From Anaerolineae bacterium (GTDB lineage Bacteria; Chloroflexota; Anaerolineae; 4572-78; NAK82), in NCBI GenBank assembly GCA_025062175.1, contig JANXAX010000093.1, positions 1 to 8,326 of the forward strand: a stretch of DNA of 8,326 nucleotides, in the 5' to 3' direction. Both the position numbers and the translations under genes were made by a program. Positions 1 through 6,610 of the stretch are shown here, one piece after another (position 1 is the stretch's first letter; each line of letters opens with the position of its first letter). The notes beneath the pieces are model-generated. The model was not told the DNA's origin, ran no database searches, and was given only the letters and a program-made list of their open reading frames with translations.

Positions 1-182
1 GTCTGGGCGTCGGGCTGGGCTATTTCCTGCGCGACCGGCTGGGCAGAAGATATCCGACCATGGGCCAGCGCACTGAGTCGCCCGGGCACAACCCGACCGT
101 GCGCTATTGTTATCGGTGTGGTACACGCCTGCACTCCGCGGCGATGTATTGCCACTTGTGCGGCGCTCCACGGCGAGTTTAA
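1..182 (+). CDS. 3' end of an unidentified gene whose product ends in a C-terminal zinc ribbon (partial)
   Basis: An open frame enters from the left edge (codons begin at position 3) and stops at TAA 180-182, giving about 59 visible residues. The first part (LGVGLGYFLRDRLGRR) is hydrophobic and then basic, which would suit the end of a membrane segment followed by a cytoplasmic basic stretch. The last 26 residues hold two CxxC knuckles, CYRCG and CHLCGA, separated by ten residues, which is a typical zinc-ribbon arrangement. The same spacing occurs in the CcmI-like protein encoded at 4040-4627. The gene is 52 bp upstream of ccmE on the same strand, so it may be cotranscribed with the ccm genes or be the last gene of a preceding unit. 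The product cannot be named from this fragment. Short length is the main uncertainty; the zinc-ribbon pattern is the support that it is coding. Confidence 0.7.
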   Translation, partial: LGVGLGYFLRDRLGRRYPTMGQRTESPGHNPTVRYCYRCGTRLHSAAMYCHLCGAPRRV

Positions 183-201
183 TATGCGGTTAATCCAGGA
201 A

Positions 202-210
202 TGCTAAAAT
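202..210 (+). promoter_or_regulatory. Possible extended -10 promoter upstream of ccmE
   Basis: The sequence TGCTAAAAT fits an extended -10 element: TG, one base, then TAAAAT, which matches TATAAT at five of six positions. It lies in the only AT-rich part of the 52-bp gap before ccmE. Transcription would start near 217, leaving a leader of about 18 bases before the GTG at 235. No convincing -35 hexamer is visible at 16-18 bp spacing, so the call rests on the -10 alone. Confidence 0.35.
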
Positions 211-234
211 GAAGTTCTGTAGCCGGAGTTCATT

Positions 235-726
235 GTGGGAAAAGGTGAAAATATGATGGGTGAGGAGACAACCGATTGGACCCCCTGTTCATCCCGTCCG
301 GCCGGGCGCAATCGCCTCAAATTTCTAGTAGGCGGCGGGATCATCGCCTTGGCAGTCATCTATCTCATCTTTACTGCAACCCAGAGCACGGCTGCCTACT
401 TTTTCACTATCAGCGAACTCTACGCGCGCGGTGAGGCCGCCTATGACCGCTATGTCCGGGTCTCCGGCAAGGTGACCGACGCACCCATCCAGTTCGAGCC
501 TCGGGAATTGCTATTGCGCTTCCAGATCGCGGACGAAAACGGTCAAACCCTACCGGTCATCTTTCATGGCCCCAAACCCGATCAGCTGCGTCCGGACGCT
601 GAGGCCATCTTAGAGGGCAAGTTTGATGGCCAGGTCTTCACCGCACAAACGATCCTGTTGAAATGTCCCTCCAAATATGAAGAGGAGAAGGGGGTCGTCG
701 AAGAGAAGGTCGAGGCAGTCCGCTGA
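235..726 (+). CDS. ccmE: Cytochrome c maturation protein CcmE, heme chaperone with CxxxY motif
   Basis: CcmE receives heme from the CcmABCD complex and carries it on the extracytoplasmic side to CcmF for attachment to apocytochrome c. The 163-residue product has a cytoplasmic N-terminus, one membrane anchor (about 29-48) and a beta-barrel (OB-fold) domain (about 55-143). The family's heme-ligating motif is normally HxxxY after the barrel. Here it is C144-PSK-Y148 (TGT at 664-666), so cysteine replaces the covalent heme-binding histidine; such Cys-type CcmE proteins are known from archaea and Desulfovibrio. The tail after the motif is charged (EEEKGVVEEKVE). The GTG at 235 has GGAG at 225-228 with a 6-base spacer. 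An ATG at 253 preceded by AGGTGA (243-248) is an alternative start and would remove only six residues. It is the first ccm gene, and ccmF follows after 94 bp. Confidence 0.9.
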   Translation: MGKGENMMGEETTDWTPCSSRPAGRNRLKFLVGGGIIALAVIYLIFTATQSTAAYFFTISELYARGEAAYDRYVRVSGKVTDAPIQFEPRELLLRFQIADENGQTLPVIFHGPKPDQLRPDAEAILEGKFDGQVFTAQTILLKCPSKYEEEKGVVEEKVEAVR

Positions 727-820
727 TTGAGCGATTTTCCAAGGCCGGGTTTTCTGTCTGGGATAGGGCCGCCGGCGAGGTGGAAGATTAGGTTGCATGC
801 GGTGGGTTTAGAAACGTCTT

Positions 821-2950
821 ATGGTGGCTGATCTGGGTTATGTTGCGCTTCTCTTGGCGTTTGTGTTGAGCATCTTTGCGGCCCTGGCCGCATGGTGGGG
901 TGAGCGTCGACGCACGCGCGAGCTGATCCTCAGTGCGCGTAACGGAGTGTTAGCAGTAGCCGGATTGTTGACGCTGGCCGTGTGCCTCGAGCTCGGCTTG
1001 CTGCTGAGCAGCGACTTCCGCGTCATGTATGTGGCTCAGGTGACCAACCGCGCGATGCCCGCCTTTTTCAAGCTCACGGCTCTGTGGGGGGGACAAGCGG
1101 GCTCGCTCCTCTTCTGGTCTTGGCTGATGGCGCTGTTTGCCGCGGCTGCAGTGCTCCGCGGCTGGCAGCGCACGCGCGTCTTAATCCCCAAGGTGATCGT
1201 GGTGACCCAGCTCACGCTCGCCTTTTTCCTCAGCCTGATTGTGGGCGTCTGGGCACTTTTGGCGTCGCCGCTTGAGGCGCTCGGGATGAGCACCGGAGCG
1301 GCGCTGATGGCCGAGATGGAAACGCTCACCCCGTTCTACCAGCTCGACTTCACCCCCAGCGATGGCCGTGGTCTCAATCCGCTCCTACGCCACTGGGGGA
1401 TGATCGTCCATCCCCCTTTGCTCTACCTGGGGTTTGTGGGGTTCGTGATCCCATTTGCCTTTGCAGTCGCCGCGCTGAGCACGCGGCAGACCGGTGATCT
1501 ATGGATTCGGGTGATTCGGCGCTGGACGCTGGTGGCGTGGTTGTTCCTCTCCATGGGGTTGCTGGTGGGCATGTGGTGGGCCTATGGCGTGCTGGGTTGG
1601 GGCGGCTACTGGGGCTGGGATCCCGTGGAAAACGCCGCACTGATGCCGTGGCTGACAGGTACCGCCTTTCTGCATTCGGTGATCATCCAGGAAAGGCGGG
1701 GGATGTTTAAGGTATGGAACATGGTGCTGATCATGATCACCTATAGCCTGGTGATCTTCGGCACGTTCCTCACGCGCAGTGGTGTGGTGTCCTCGGTGCA
1801 TGCCTTTGCTCAGTCGGGCATCGGACCGCTGTTCCTCGGCTTCGTGGGGATCACGTTTGTCGCGTCCGTCCTGTTGCTGTTCGCGCGGCTCGACAGCTTG
1901 CGCAGCGAAAACCGGCTTGATTCGCTCGTGTCGCGCGAGGCGATTTTCTTGTTCAACAATCTGCTGTTTTTAGCGATCTTCTTCGTGACCCTCTGGGGCA
2001 CGATCTTCCCGGTGGTCTCCGAGCTGCTCGCGGGCCAGAAGGCGATTGTGGGGCCACCTTTCTTCAACCAGGTCAACGGACCTCTCTTCGCCCTGTTGGT
2101 GTTGACGATGGGGATGGCTCCTCTGATGCCCTGGCGGCGTACAGCGCCGGGCAAGCTGGCACGCCTGTTGCAATGGCCTGTTGTGACAGGTTTGGCAACC
2201 ACATTGGGACTGCTAGCTGTGCCCACCTTGCGACAATTCGCCGTCCTGCCGGGCACTGCGTTGCGCATCGTCCCGGTGACGGCATTCTACGGGCTGTTGG
2301 CCTTCACTTTGATGGTGATCGGTCAGGAATTCTGGCGCGGCATCCGCGCCCGTCGGCGGGTCACCGGAGAGCGCTATGCCACCGCCTGGCTGAACCTGAT
2401 CCGGTATAACCGTCGTCGCTATGGGGGCTATCTGGTCCATGTGGGCGTGGTGATGATCGCCCTGGGGGTCATCGGCACCCACTTTTTCAAAGTGGAGACG
2501 CAGCGCAATCTGGCCCGTGGCGAATCATTCACCCTCACCTCGCCCCTCACCGGCAGCTATACGGTGACCTATGAAGGCCTGCGCGTTTCTGCGACGGCCG
2601 CGGATGTGCGCCGCACGGCCGCGGAGCTGAAGGTCACTCGGGAAGGACAGGTCCTCGCCTGGCTTTATCCTGCCCAAGACTTCTTCATCGCGCAAGAACA
2701 AGCGGTGACGACGCCCGCGATGCGCCATTCGCTCGCCGAGGATCTGTATATTATTCTGGCAGGTTGGGAGAACGGAGGGACGACTGCCACCTTCAAAGCC
2801 TACGTTGAACCCCTGGTGAACTGGCTCTGGATCGGTGGACTGGTGTTTATTCTCGGCACCGCAGTGGCCGCATGGCCGACCCAGGCGGAAGAACGGCGCA
2901 CCGCCGTGGCAACCGAGGTCTCCGGCCACGCGGTGACCGCCAGGTCGTGA
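821..2950 (+). CDS. ccmF: Cytochrome c heme lyase subunit CcmF
   Basis: CcmF is the polytopic membrane protein that takes heme from holo-CcmE and, with CcmH, forms the thioether bonds to CxxCH of apocytochrome c. The product is 709 residues, slightly longer than the E. coli protein. The tryptophan-rich WWD domain is clear (LGWGGYWGWDPVENA, 258-272). The four functional histidines of E. coli CcmF (H173, H261, H303, H491) have evident counterparts: H197 in VHPPLLYLG, H285 in TAFLHS, H327 in SVHAFA and H540 in GGYLVHVG; the first three share a constant offset of 24. Many membrane helices are visible, with an extracytoplasmic soluble part at about 555-660 before the last helix (about 666-686). 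ATG 821 gives the expected N-terminus (MVADLGYVALL). The only SD-like sequence, GGTGGG at 801-806, is 14 bases away and weak. ccmH starts 11 bp after the stop. Confidence 0.97.
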   Translation: MVADLGYVALLLAFVLSIFAALAAWWGERRRTRELILSARNGVLAVAGLLTLAVCLELGLLLSSDFRVMYVAQVTNRAMPAFFKLTALWGGQAGSLLFWSWLMALFAAAAVLRGWQRTRVLIPKVIVVTQLTLAFFLSLIVGVWALLASPLEALGMSTGAALMAEMETLTPFYQLDFTPSDGRGLNPLLRHWGMIVHPPLLYLGFVGFVIPFAFAVAALSTRQTGDLWIRVIRRWTLVAWLFLSMGLLVGMWWAYGVLGWGGYWGWDPVENAALMPWLTGTAFLHSVIIQERRGMFKVWNMVLIMITYSLVIFGTFLTRSGVVSSVHAFAQSGIGPLFLGFVGITFVASVLLLFARLDSLRSENRLDSLVSREAIFLFNNLLFLAIFFVTLWGTIFPVVSELLAGQKAIVGPPFFNQVNGPLFALLVLTMGMAPLMPWRRTAPGKLARLLQWPVVTGLATTLGLLAVPTLRQFAVLPGTALRIVPVTAFYGLLAFTLMVIGQEFWRGIRARRRVTGERYATAWLNLIRYNRRRYGGYLVHVGVVMIALGVIGTHFFKVETQRNLARGESFTLTSPLTGSYTVTYEGLRVSATAADVRRTAAELKVTREGQVLAWLYPAQDFFIAQEQAVTTPAMRHSLAEDLYIILAGWENGGTTATFKAYVEPLVNWLWIGGLVFILGTAVAAWPTQAEERRTAVATEVSGHAVTARS

Positions 2951-2961
2951 TAAGGTTCGGA

Positions 2962-3453
2962 ATGGCATCGATGCGTGTGCGGGTTCTGGTGTTTTTGGCG
3001 CTCCTGCTGCTGGCGACGCTGGGCGGAGGTATCGCGGACACATCGGCCCAGACACCTTCGCCGGACGACATCAATCGCGTGGCTAAGCAGTTGAGCTGCC
3101 CGACGTGCGCCGGCATCAACGTGGCCGACTGTCCAACGGAAACGTGCGCACAATGGCGCGCCAAAATCGGCGAGTTGCTGGCGGCGGGCAAGACCGACCA
3201 GGAAATCCTCGAATACTTCGCCAGCCGTTATGGCGATCATGTGCTGCAGGTGCCTCCTCCGCGCGGCTTTTTCCTGGGCGTTTGGATCGTGCCTGTCTTG
3301 GCGATCCTAGCCGCGCTGGGCACGTTCGGCTATCTGGTCCACCGTTGGACGCAGCGCTCTGCGAGGCCGGAAACCTCCGCCGCCTCCCCCGAAGAAGTAG
3401 AGGACGAATACCTCAGACGTGTGCAACGAGAGCTGGATACATGGTGGAAATGA
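2962..3453 (+). CDS. ccmH: Cytochrome c maturation protein CcmH, thiol-redox subunit with four cysteines
   Basis: CcmH (CycL family) is a membrane-anchored thiol-disulfide protein that handles apocytochrome CxxC cysteines and works with CcmF and CcmG. The frame is open upstream to 2872 inside ccmF, but ATG 2962 is preferred. It has AAGG at 2952-2955 with a 6-base spacer, and it gives a 163-residue protein that begins with a signal or anchor helix (about 5-24). The family motif LRCxxC appears as LSCPTC (C46, C49). A second pair, C57 and C62 (ADCPTETCAQWR), lies where E. coli CcmH has no cysteines. The three-helix domain follows (KTDQEILEYFASRYGDHVL), then a TM segment (about 102-124) and a charged tail. 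The C-terminal TPR domain found in E. coli CcmH is absent. The gene overlaps ccmG by 13 bp. Confidence 0.93.
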   Translation: MASMRVRVLVFLALLLLATLGGGIADTSAQTPSPDDINRVAKQLSCPTCAGINVADCPTETCAQWRAKIGELLAAGKTDQEILEYFASRYGDHVLQVPPPRGFFLGVWIVPVLAILAALGTFGYLVHRWTQRSARPETSAASPEEVEDEYLRRVQRELDTWWK

Positions 3454-4043
3454 CCGAAGAGGGCGCCATCCCGCCCTCGCCTGCTCGGCCCCATCCGGCC
3501 GGTCGACGCTTGATCGGGTTGATCGTCGTGTTGGCATTGCTCGGCACGCTGCTGGGTGTGTTGGCTTGGGGATTGCAGCCCCGCACATCCGCGACGCTCC
3601 TCGGCCAGCCGGCACCCCCATTCGAGATCACGGCCATCAACGGGGAGTTTGCCGGTCAGAGGTTCGCTTTGGCGGATTTGCGCGGTCACGTTGTGGTGCT
3701 GAACATATGGGCCTCTTGGTGCATCGAGTGTGCGCGCGAGGCAAGCGTCCTGGAACAAGCGTGGCGCGCATATCGTCCGCGCGGCGTGTGGTTCATCGGA
3801 GTGGATTATCTGGACACCGATACGGCCGGCCTGGCTTACCTGAAACGGTTCGACATCACGTATCCGAACGGCCCCGACATCGGCTCGCGCATTTATCAGG
3901 CGTATCGGGCCACCGGGGTGCCCGAGACCTTCTTCATCGATCGCGATGGCATCATCCGGCATGTCCAGATCGGCCCGATTGGCCGGGCACAGCTGGACAT
4001 GCTGCTTGAACGTTTGCTGACACCGGGAGTATCTCAGCCGTGA
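3441..4043 (+). CDS. ccmG: Thiol:disulfide interchange protein CcmG/DsbE, membrane-anchored thioredoxin-like
   Basis: CcmG supplies reducing equivalents outside the membrane, keeping apocytochrome or CcmH cysteines reduced before heme attachment. The 200-residue product has an N-terminal anchor (about 24-44), then a thioredoxin-like domain (about 55-195) of the TlpA/ResA/DsbE type. The active site is WASWCIECARE with C94 and C97, and the conserved cis-proline loop is GVPETFFID (P161). The motif is CIEC rather than the CPTC of E. coli CcmG. The frame is open back to 3105 inside ccmH, but that part shadows ccmH. ATG 3441 is preceded by GAGAG (3428-3432) at 8 bases; ATG 3450, overlapping the ccmH stop as ATGA, is an alternative. 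Overlaps at both ends imply translational coupling. Other TlpA-like roles are possible, but the location favours CcmG. Confidence 0.93.
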   Translation: MVEMTEEGAIPPSPARPHPAGRRLIGLIVVLALLGTLLGVLAWGLQPRTSATLLGQPAPPFEITAINGEFAGQRFALADLRGHVVVLNIWASWCIECAREASVLEQAWRAYRPRGVWFIGVDYLDTDTAGLAYLKRFDITYPNGPDIGSRIYQAYRATGVPETFFIDRDGIIRHVQIGPIGRAQLDMLLERLLTPGVSQP

Positions 4044-4627
4044 TGTTCCCGTTTTTGGGCTTAGCGTTGGTGTTAATCGGGGGTGTATTGGCCTTCGTGT
4101 TGTGGCCTTTGCGCGGAGGAAGTGCCCATGTGGCCTCTGAGATGCCAGGGTCCGGGAGCGCGGCATGGGAAGCGGGCGCGGCACTCCCTTTGACCCGTGC
4201 CGCGCTGTTGGCACGGCGTGAGGCGCTCTATGCGGCCCTGCGCGATGCCGAGTTCGATCATGCGATGGGGAAGCTGGCCACCGCAGATTACCAGGCCCTA
4301 CACCGCCAGCTGACCCGCGAGGCGGCCCAAGTGCTCCGCCAGCTGGATCATCTCACGCTCGATCCTGAAACGGTGTACGCTCAGGAAATCGAGCAGGCCG
4401 TCCTCCGTCTGCGCACGGCCAAAGAGGCCGCGACCCTCTCTCTGCCGGTCGAGGTCCGAGAGGCGGTCGAGGCCGAGGTCGCCCAGTTGATCAAACGTGC
4501 CACCATCCCCGATCGACCGGCCGAGCGGACCTGTCCGCACTGCGGGCAGATATGCCAGCCAGAGGATCTCTTTTGTATGTACTGCGGCGCGAGATTGGGG
4601 CGCCAAGAGCCCGGGAGTGTCAGCTGA
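4040..4627 (+). CDS. CcmI-like membrane protein with C-terminal zinc ribbon
   Basis: The 195-residue product has one N-terminal TM segment (about 3-24). A helical stretch follows (about 52-101), containing ALYAALRDAEFDHAMGKLATADY. This pattern (L-x-A-L-R-D-x-E-F-D-x-A-x-G-K-L-x3-D-Y) is the signature of the N-terminal domain of CcmI. A further helical region is followed by a zinc ribbon, with CPHC at 165-168, an extra C172 and CMYC at 179-182. The TPR domain with which proteobacterial CcmI binds apocytochrome is missing, so it is not a full CcmI. If the N-terminus is outside, as in CcmI, the soluble part faces the cytoplasm, which would suit a zinc ribbon. The start is GTG 4040, with GGGAG at 4025-4029, or ATG 4043, sharing TGATG with the ccmG stop. 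The next gene starts one base after its stop. Confidence 0.82.
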   Translation: MMFPFLGLALVLIGGVLAFVLWPLRGGSAHVASEMPGSGSAAWEAGAALPLTRAALLARREALYAALRDAEFDHAMGKLATADYQALHRQLTREAAQVLRQLDHLTLDPETVYAQEIEQAVLRLRTAKEAATLSLPVEVREAVEAEVAQLIKRATIPDRPAERTCPHCGQICQPEDLFCMYCGARLGRQEPGSVS

Positions 4628-4628
4628 G

Positions 4629-5912
4629 ATGCACCTCGTGATCCCGAATCCCGGTATGAGAGGACAAATACGCACGTTTGCGAGGCTTGCCGCTATCGGG
4701 CTCTTCGTGCTCATGGGGGCGGCTGTGCCTCGCTCCTTCGCTCAAGCGGTGACGGAGACACCCCGGGGCATCCTGATAGGGCGTGTGCACAACACGACCA
4801 CCCAGCAGCCGCTCGCCGGCATCTCCGTGCGGCTGCGCCATTGGCGTCTTGAGGTCGAGCACCCTTCCTCGACAACCCAAACGGATGCGCAAGGCCACTT
4901 TCGCTTCGAAGGGTTGGACACGGATGTCCATTCGCTCTACCGGGCTGAGGTGGAATACCAGGGCATCACCTTCCATTCGCCCTTTGTCAGCTTCGAGCCC
5001 GGTTCCACCCAGGCTTCGCTCGTCTTGAACGTATACGAGACGAGCAGCGTGCCGGAGATGATCCGCATCAAGCGCTTCCACTTCATCATCCTGATGCGCG
5101 AGCGCGGCATCCTCTCGATCCTGGAGCTGTACCAATTTGGCAACGAGGGCAACCACGCCTTTGTGGGCACGCCAGGCGAGCAAGGTGTGCGTGAGACGGT
5201 GCGGATGGCCCTCCCCGCAGGCGCGCGCGACCTGACCTTGCAGTCGGGCACGCCAGGTGTCGACTTCATCGTCCGAGCCGATGAGCTGGTAGCGACCACC
5301 CCCTTACTGCCGGGGGAGGAGACTTTCGATGTGGCTTTTGTCTACCTGGTGCCCTATAGCACGCCTTCGATCGTGCTCGACCGGCGTCTGTACTATGATA
5401 CGATAGCGGTGAACGGATTATTAATGGACGTGGGCGCCGAGATGCGCAGCGACCTGCTCCGATTCGTGGGAGAGCGGACGGCGCAGGGGCAGAATTTTCT
5501 GCAATTCATCGGCGAAAACCTCAAGGCAGGGCAGCAATTGGGCATCACCCTGGACCATCTCGACCAAATCCGGCTGCCCGATGCCACGGCGAAGCCTCTG
5601 AACGGTGAAATGGCGGAACCGGAGACTATGGTGCCGCAGCGTGTCAGCCATGCGGCGATGTTATGGGCGATGCTGGCCCTTGGTGGCATGATGCTGGCCG
5701 TGGGCCTGCTATATCCTGCGTGGCGGGCTCGTCGGACCGGTCTTCGGGAAGAACAGATGGAAATGGAACGCAATCGCCTCTTGTTCACCCTGGCTTGCCT
5801 GGATGAAGCCTACCAGGCCGGACAGCTGAGCGAAGCCGTTTACCGACGCGTCCGGGCACACCGCAAAGCAGAGCTCGCCCGCATATGGCGCCCCCCTCAC
5901 GACCTGCTATGA
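4629..5912 (+). CDS. Uncharacterised membrane protein with carboxypeptidase-regulatory-like domain, in the ccm operon
   Basis: The function is unknown. The 427-residue product has a signal peptide (about 1-39, ending SFAQA). A carboxypeptidase-regulatory-like beta-sandwich follows (about 47-135: ILIGRVHN, PLAGISVRL, TDAQGHFRFEGL). Next comes an extracytoplasmic region (about 145-335) with the ELYQFGNEGNHAFVG, ALPAGA and LLPGEETFDVAF motifs seen after such domains. One TM helix (about 342-364) leads to a charged cytoplasmic tail (366-427). The tail contains LDEAYQAGQLSEAVYRR, which resembles the helical CcmI-like domain of the preceding gene. ATG 4629, one base after the upstream stop and with GGGAG at 4613-4617, is chosen; the frame is open back to 4497, but that part shadows the neighbour. 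It overlaps ccmA by 4 bp, so a role in cytochrome c maturation is likely by context only, possibly handling apocytochrome or assembling the complex. Confidence 0.88.
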   Translation: MHLVIPNPGMRGQIRTFARLAAIGLFVLMGAAVPRSFAQAVTETPRGILIGRVHNTTTQQPLAGISVRLRHWRLEVEHPSSTTQTDAQGHFRFEGLDTDVHSLYRAEVEYQGITFHSPFVSFEPGSTQASLVLNVYETSSVPEMIRIKRFHFIILMRERGILSILELYQFGNEGNHAFVGTPGEQGVRETVRMALPAGARDLTLQSGTPGVDFIVRADELVATTPLLPGEETFDVAFVYLVPYSTPSIVLDRRLYYDTIAVNGLLMDVGAEMRSDLLRFVGERTAQGQNFLQFIGENLKAGQQLGITLDHLDQIRLPDATAKPLNGEMAEPETMVPQRVSHAAMLWAMLALGGMMLAVGLLYPAWRARRTGLREEQMEMERNRLLFTLACLDEAYQAGQLSEAVYRRVRAHRKAELARIWRPPHDLL

Positions 5913-6610
5913 TCGAGATCAGGGGACTGGTCAAGGCGTTTGGCAGCCACGTGGTGCTCAAGGGCCTCACTCTGCACATAGGTGCTGGGGAATTCATGAC
6001 CCTGGTGGGCCCCAACGGCGCCGGGAAGACCACCCTGATCCGCATTCTCGCCACCTTGAGCCGCCCAACCGCCGGGCAGGTGTTGCTCGGCGGGTGTGAT
6101 CTGACGGCCGATCCCATGACAGCACGCCGCATGATCGGCTTGGTCTCGCACCGCACCCTGCTCGACGATGACCTGAGCGGAGAGCAGAACCTGCTCTTCT
6201 ACGCCCAATTGTACGACGTGGCGCACCCGAAGACGCGCGTCGAAGCGCTGCTCCGCCAGATGGGGTTATGGGGACGCCACCACGACCCGGTGCGCACCTA
6301 TTCGCGGGGGATGCAACAACGCCTGGCGATCGCGCGCGCTCTGTTACACAACCCGCCCGTTTTGTTGCTCGACGAGCCGGACACCGGCCTGGATCGTCAT
6401 GCGGCTGAGACGCTGGGCATGTTGTTGCGTCAGGCGGATCTAGGCCAACGCACCGTGTTGATGACCACGCATAACCTGGAATATGCCGCGGCATGGGGAG
6501 AACGCGTCGCGATTCTGGTCAACGGACAAATTGTCTCCCAGATCCACCGCGCCGAAATCACATTGGCCACGTTGCGGGCGCAGTACGACCAGTATGCAGC
6601 ACCTGTGTAA
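5909..6610 (+). CDS. ccmA: Heme exporter ATP-binding protein CcmA
   Basis: CcmA is the ABC-type ATPase that, with CcmB, drives release of heme-loaded CcmE from the CcmCDE complex. The 233-residue product has Walker A GPNGAGKT (34-41), the ABC signature as YSRGMQQR (131-138), Walker B VLLLDEP (151-157, E156 catalytic), a D-loop (TGLD) and the switch histidine H188 in TTHNLE. The Q-loop position reads IGLVSH, with H81 where most ABC ATPases have Gln; E. coli CcmA also has His nearby, so this looks like a family trait. ATG 5909 overlaps the upstream TGA as ATGA and gives the usual CcmA N-terminus (MIEIRGLVKAFG). ATG 5885, eight codons upstream, is an alternative. No strong SD precedes 5909, so translation is probably coupled. 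The gene overlaps ccmB by 17 bp. Confidence 0.95.
   Translation: MIEIRGLVKAFGSHVVLKGLTLHIGAGEFMTLVGPNGAGKTTLIRILATLSRPTAGQVLLGGCDLTADPMTARRMIGLVSHRTLLDDDLSGEQNLLFYAQLYDVAHPKTRVEALLRQMGLWGRHHDPVRTYSRGMQQRLAIARALLHNPPVLLLDEPDTGLDRHAAETLGMLLRQADLGQRTVLMTTHNLEYAAAWGERVAILVNGQIVSQIHRAEITLATLRAQYDQYAAPV

Noticed and set aside
2525..3055. Minus-strand open frame of 176 codons opposite the end of ccmF
   Set aside because: Low-complexity Pro/Arg/Gly-rich translation with no recognisable family, antisense to the conserved CcmF C-terminus.
3105..3440. N-terminal extension of ccmG (frame open from 3105)
   Set aside because: The extension overlaps the conserved CcmH domain in another frame and is Arg-rich without domain character. 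The TM anchor and thioredoxin domain begin only after 3441.
3441..4043. Reading the thioredoxin-like gene as a general ResA/TlpA unrelated to Ccm
   Set aside because: Overlap with ccmH on one side and the CcmI-like gene on the other, plus the GVPETF loop, makes CcmG the simplest call.
3330..4214. Long minus-strand open frame (294 codons) opposite ccmH/ccmG/CcmI-like
   Set aside because: It lies wholly antisense to three well-recognised genes, its translation has no domain or membrane pattern, and GC-rich coding DNA often yields such frames.
4497..4628. Upstream extension of the carboxypeptidase-like protein (frame open from 4497)
   Set aside because: It would bury the signal peptide behind 44 residues that shadow the zinc ribbon of the CcmI-like gene. 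ATG 4629 directly follows the previous stop.
4629..5912. Identification of the 427-residue protein as a carboxypeptidase or a TonB-dependent receptor
   Set aside because: Only the regulatory-like beta-sandwich is present. No peptidase zinc motif, plug or beta-barrel is visible, and a TM helix with a cytoplasmic tail follows.
6483..6593. Upstream extension of ccmB (frame open from 6483)
   Set aside because: The extra 37 residues overlap the conserved C-terminal part of ccmA in another frame and have no CcmB character.
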